A DNA stretch of 17,543 bases, from NCBI GenBank assembly GCA_003501485.1, contig DNPJ01000069.1, positions 1-17,543 on the forward strand, given 5' to 3'. Under the pieces are notes generated by a model that saw only the letters and a list, made by a program, of their open reading frames with translations, was not told the origin of the DNA and did no database searches. The translations under genes were made by a program, and so were the position numbers. Shown here one piece after another: positions 15,851-17,543 of this stretch. Origin of the DNA: Bacillota bacterium. GTDB taxonomy: Bacteria > Bacillota_I > Bacilli_A > RFN20 > CAG-826. Position 1 is the first letter of the stretch; each line of letters starts with the position of its first letter.

Positions 15851-15902
15851 ATTATACTTGCTTAATATTAATATTAAACAACAATTAAAAATGGTATGTC
15901 AA
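15851..15902 (-). promoter_or_regulatory. Promoter region of relA with two overlapping candidates
   Basis: Candidate one is TTGACA (15902-15897) with an 18-base gap to TTTAAT (15878-15873), giving a leader of roughly 20 bases. Candidate two is a perfect TATAAT at 15856-15851 with only a weak -35 (TTGTTT at 15881-15876, 19 bases away). It would start transcription at or one base before the relA ATG, producing a leaderless message. No ribosome site is present in either case. Confidence 0.55.
15862..15877. repeat. 16-base palindrome of TTAATA units in the relA promoter
   Basis: TTAATATTAATATTAA is a perfect palindrome and also a 6-base tandem repeat (2.7 units of TTAATA). It overlaps the upstream -10 candidate and lies just before the downstream one. 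It may be an operator or simply a curved AT tract. Confidence 0.45.
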
Positions 15903-15918
15903 AAATCGTTGTAAAGAA

Positions 15919-17499
15919 TCATTCCTCATATTGAAGAAGTATTCCATATACATAAACATTTTTTCTTTTCACCTTTTTATGAGAAATACGTATCCCAAAG
16001 ACATTATCAATACTACTATATTCGATTTCAAATGCAATTTCAGCCTTTGTCGAACTAGTAAAAACCAATTTTTTTGTTCCTTCAATTGGATCACCGCTCT
16101 CACCTAAAAGTTCAACATAAACTCCTTGTTCTTCGCTAAATTCCATTTTAGAACTTCCGCCAATGGTTAAAGTTGCAATTATTTTACTTGGAGAAGTTGT
16201 CCAATAGGCTTCTTTACTTAGAATTTGAATATATGTTGCATCATTTTCACTTGCGTCTTCTTTGTAAAAAAGGCTATCACGAGAAAAACCACTTGCATTT
16301 AATTCGCCGCCACAAATCAAATCAGGACATATGAGCTTTACTGATGTTGGCATCCCTCTTCTTATCTCGGCATTTACATTTTGAGTCAATGAAATAGCAT
16401 TGTTCCTTAAATAAGTAGCTTTTACACTAACTTCAAAATTTTCATTTGCTTCACTAGGAATAGGAGTTAATGTTTCAATACTACATAACCTTGTTATGTC
16501 CACTTTATTTCCGTCTGAGTAAGTTCCATAGATGTAGAATTCATCTTTGTTATATTCGCTATCAGTTGTTAAAGCAGATAATGACCCGCTAAATTCCATT
16601 TTTGTTAATTCACTAGCAGGTGAATATGTATCCCAATATATTTCAAATGAATCAACATAAAGAACACCATTAGTAATGATTGCACAATAATGATAATTAT
16701 CAATTACATCGTAAGTATCGGATAAATTATTTGAATCGAAAGTAAAATTATGTATCAAATTGCAATCTGATAAATCTAATAGATCCTCTTCGTCAACGAA
16801 GGGAGTATTTTTGCCATAAACACCAACAATGCTTCCTTTTGAATCATTTGTCGCTTCGTTCCAATTTATTTTGACCTTTCTTATTGCTCCGGCAGAAATA
16901 GGAGTCAAAATACCAGGTTTTCCTACCGAGACCTTATTACCCGAAAACATTAAAGCGTTACCACTAGTTCCTGTAATACCAATATATTGTGCATTTGAAA
17001 CCGTCGAACTATATGTCCATTGAGAATAAGAAGCTGTTTTAGAAGTTATTTCAGAAGATATTTTATCAACAACATATTCGCGTAGAATTGATTCAAATGT
17101 TGCAGTAAATTCTAGATAATGAACAGTTGAAACAACAATATCACCATCCACTTTATTTACAAAATCTGTTTCAATATAATCAGGATTATCGCTAAATATG
17201 CTTCCATCGCTGAGTTCTATTTCAATTAAGACATTTTTGGGAGAAATTATTGAATCTTTGTATATATTTTCAGGATAAGAAATAACATTAGTTATTTTTT
17301 TAACATTTGCAGTAGAACTCACTGTTGTGATATTTGTAGGTATCGAAATATCACTTCCAGAAGATGTTAAATCGCTATTGTTGGATGAAGATGTATCTGA
17401 GCTATCAGTGCTTGATGAACTAATAGTTGTAGAATTTGAACTACTAGCACACGATCCTAGCAACAATGTTGTCAGAGCTAATAATACAAACAACTTCAT
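15919..17499 (-). CDS. Large Ser/Thr-linker lipoprotein with Ig-like beta domains, unknown function
   Basis: I do not recognise the family. The 526-residue product starts with a signal peptide and a lipobox L-G-S-C, cysteine at residue 17, so it should be lipid-anchored outside the membrane. Residues 18-66 form a low-complexity Ser/Thr/Asn/Asp linker, a flexible tether. The rest is beta-rich. Residues 68-140 (ELSDGSIF) and about 298-380 (YGTYSDGNKVDITRL) resemble bacterial Ig-like modules. Between them, about 155-290, lies a jelly-roll-like segment ending VLYVDSFEIYWD, and 383-526 forms a further beta domain without motif. There are no catalytic signatures, so adhesion or carbohydrate/substrate binding is only a guess. 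It ends in TGA. AAAGAGG lies eight bases before the ATG. It ends 75 bases before relA and is probably a separate unit. Confidence 0.85.
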   Translation of the reverse strand: MKLFVLLALTTLLLGSCASSSNSTTISSSSTDSSDTSSSNNSDLTSSGSDISIPTNITTVSSTANVKKITNVISYPENIYKDSIISPKNVLIEIELSDGSIFSDNPDYIETDFVNKVDGDIVVSTVHYLEFTATFESILREYVVDKISSEITSKTASYSQWTYSSTVSNAQYIGITGTSGNALMFSGNKVSVGKPGILTPISAGAIRKVKINWNEATNDSKGSIVGVYGKNTPFVDEEDLLDLSDCNLIHNFTFDSNNLSDTYDVIDNYHYCAIITNGVLYVDSFEIYWDTYSPASELTKMEFSGSLSALTTDSEYNKDEFYIYGTYSDGNKVDITRLCSIETLTPIPSEANENFEVSVKATYLRNNAISLTQNVNAEIRRGMPTSVKLICPDLICGGELNASGFSRDSLFYKEDASENDATYIQILSKEAYWTTSPSKIIATLTIGGSSKMEFSEEQGVYVELLGESGDPIEGTKKLVFTSSTKAEIAFEIEYSSIDNVFGIRISHKKVKRKNVYVYGILLQYEE

Positions 17500-17517
17500 C
17501 CAAACTACCTCTTTAAT

Positions 17518-17523
17518 ATTTTA
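17518..17523 (-). promoter_or_regulatory. Possible -10 element of the large lipoprotein gene
   Basis: TAAAAT on the minus strand matches five of six bases of the -10 consensus and lies 18 bases before the ribosome-site-to-ATG region. The matching -35 would fall at or beyond the window edge, so it cannot be tested here. Confidence 0.25.
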
Positions 17524-17543
17524 CGCAAACTGACAAACTAAAT

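Noticed and set aside
17350..17450. Serine-codon-rich low-complexity DNA as a tandem repeat or CRISPR-like array
   Set aside because: It encodes the Ser/Thr linker of the lipoprotein, with irregular units and no spacers.

Overview
The window is AT-rich bacterial DNA. Every gene I can support lies on the minus strand, so transcription runs from the right end to the left end. UGA is used as a real stop (dinB, nusB and the large lipoprotein end in it), so this is not a Mycoplasma-type code. Strong AGGAGG-type ribosome sites, an Asp23/Gls24 protein and the order asp23-nusB-xseA-xseB-dxs followed by xerD-deoB resemble Bacillota (Firmicutes). The small compact operon layout and the lipoproteins suggest an uncultured low-GC member of the class Bacilli, close to the Erysipelotrichales / RF39 / Acholeplasma-like lineages. 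That placement is inference from gene order and protein style only.

Layout, in the direction of transcription. (1) 17499-15919: a large Ser/Thr-linker lipoprotein of unknown function. (2) 15843-13636: a complete bifunctional (p)ppGpp synthetase/hydrolase, with its own promoter region and no ribosome binding site. (3) A near-consensus sigma-A promoter at 13602-13574 drives hisS. From there twelve complete genes and one cut gene follow without a gap larger than 52 bases: hisS, aspS, tkt, an asp23-family gene, an unknown membrane protein, nusB, xseA, xseB, dxs, dinB, xerD, deoB, and a substrate-binding lipoprotein cut by the left edge. Many neighbours overlap or are 1-14 bases apart, so a single long transcript is likely.

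The genes cover translation (HisRS, AspRS), the stringent response (Rel), transcription antitermination (NusB), DNA maintenance (exonuclease VII, DNA polymerase IV, XerD) and pentose/isoprenoid carbon flow (transketolase, phosphopentomutase, DXP synthase). Compared with the Bacillus subtilis cluster asp23(yqhY)-nusB-folD-xseA-xseB-ispA-dxs, folD and ispA are absent and a 201-residue membrane protein sits between asp23 and nusB. The xerD-deoB pair, which is elsewhere in B. subtilis, is joined to the end through dinB.

Most of the window is ordinary housekeeping sequence. I see no tRNA or rRNA gene, insertion sequence, CRISPR array or phage gene, and no new multi-gene system. The items most worth a second look are the unknown membrane protein, a palindrome shared by the dxs and deoB leaders, the apparently Shine-Dalgarno-free starts of relA, dxs and dinB, and the inverted repeat lying inside the hisS promoter. 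No stretch without a gene exceeds 88 bases.
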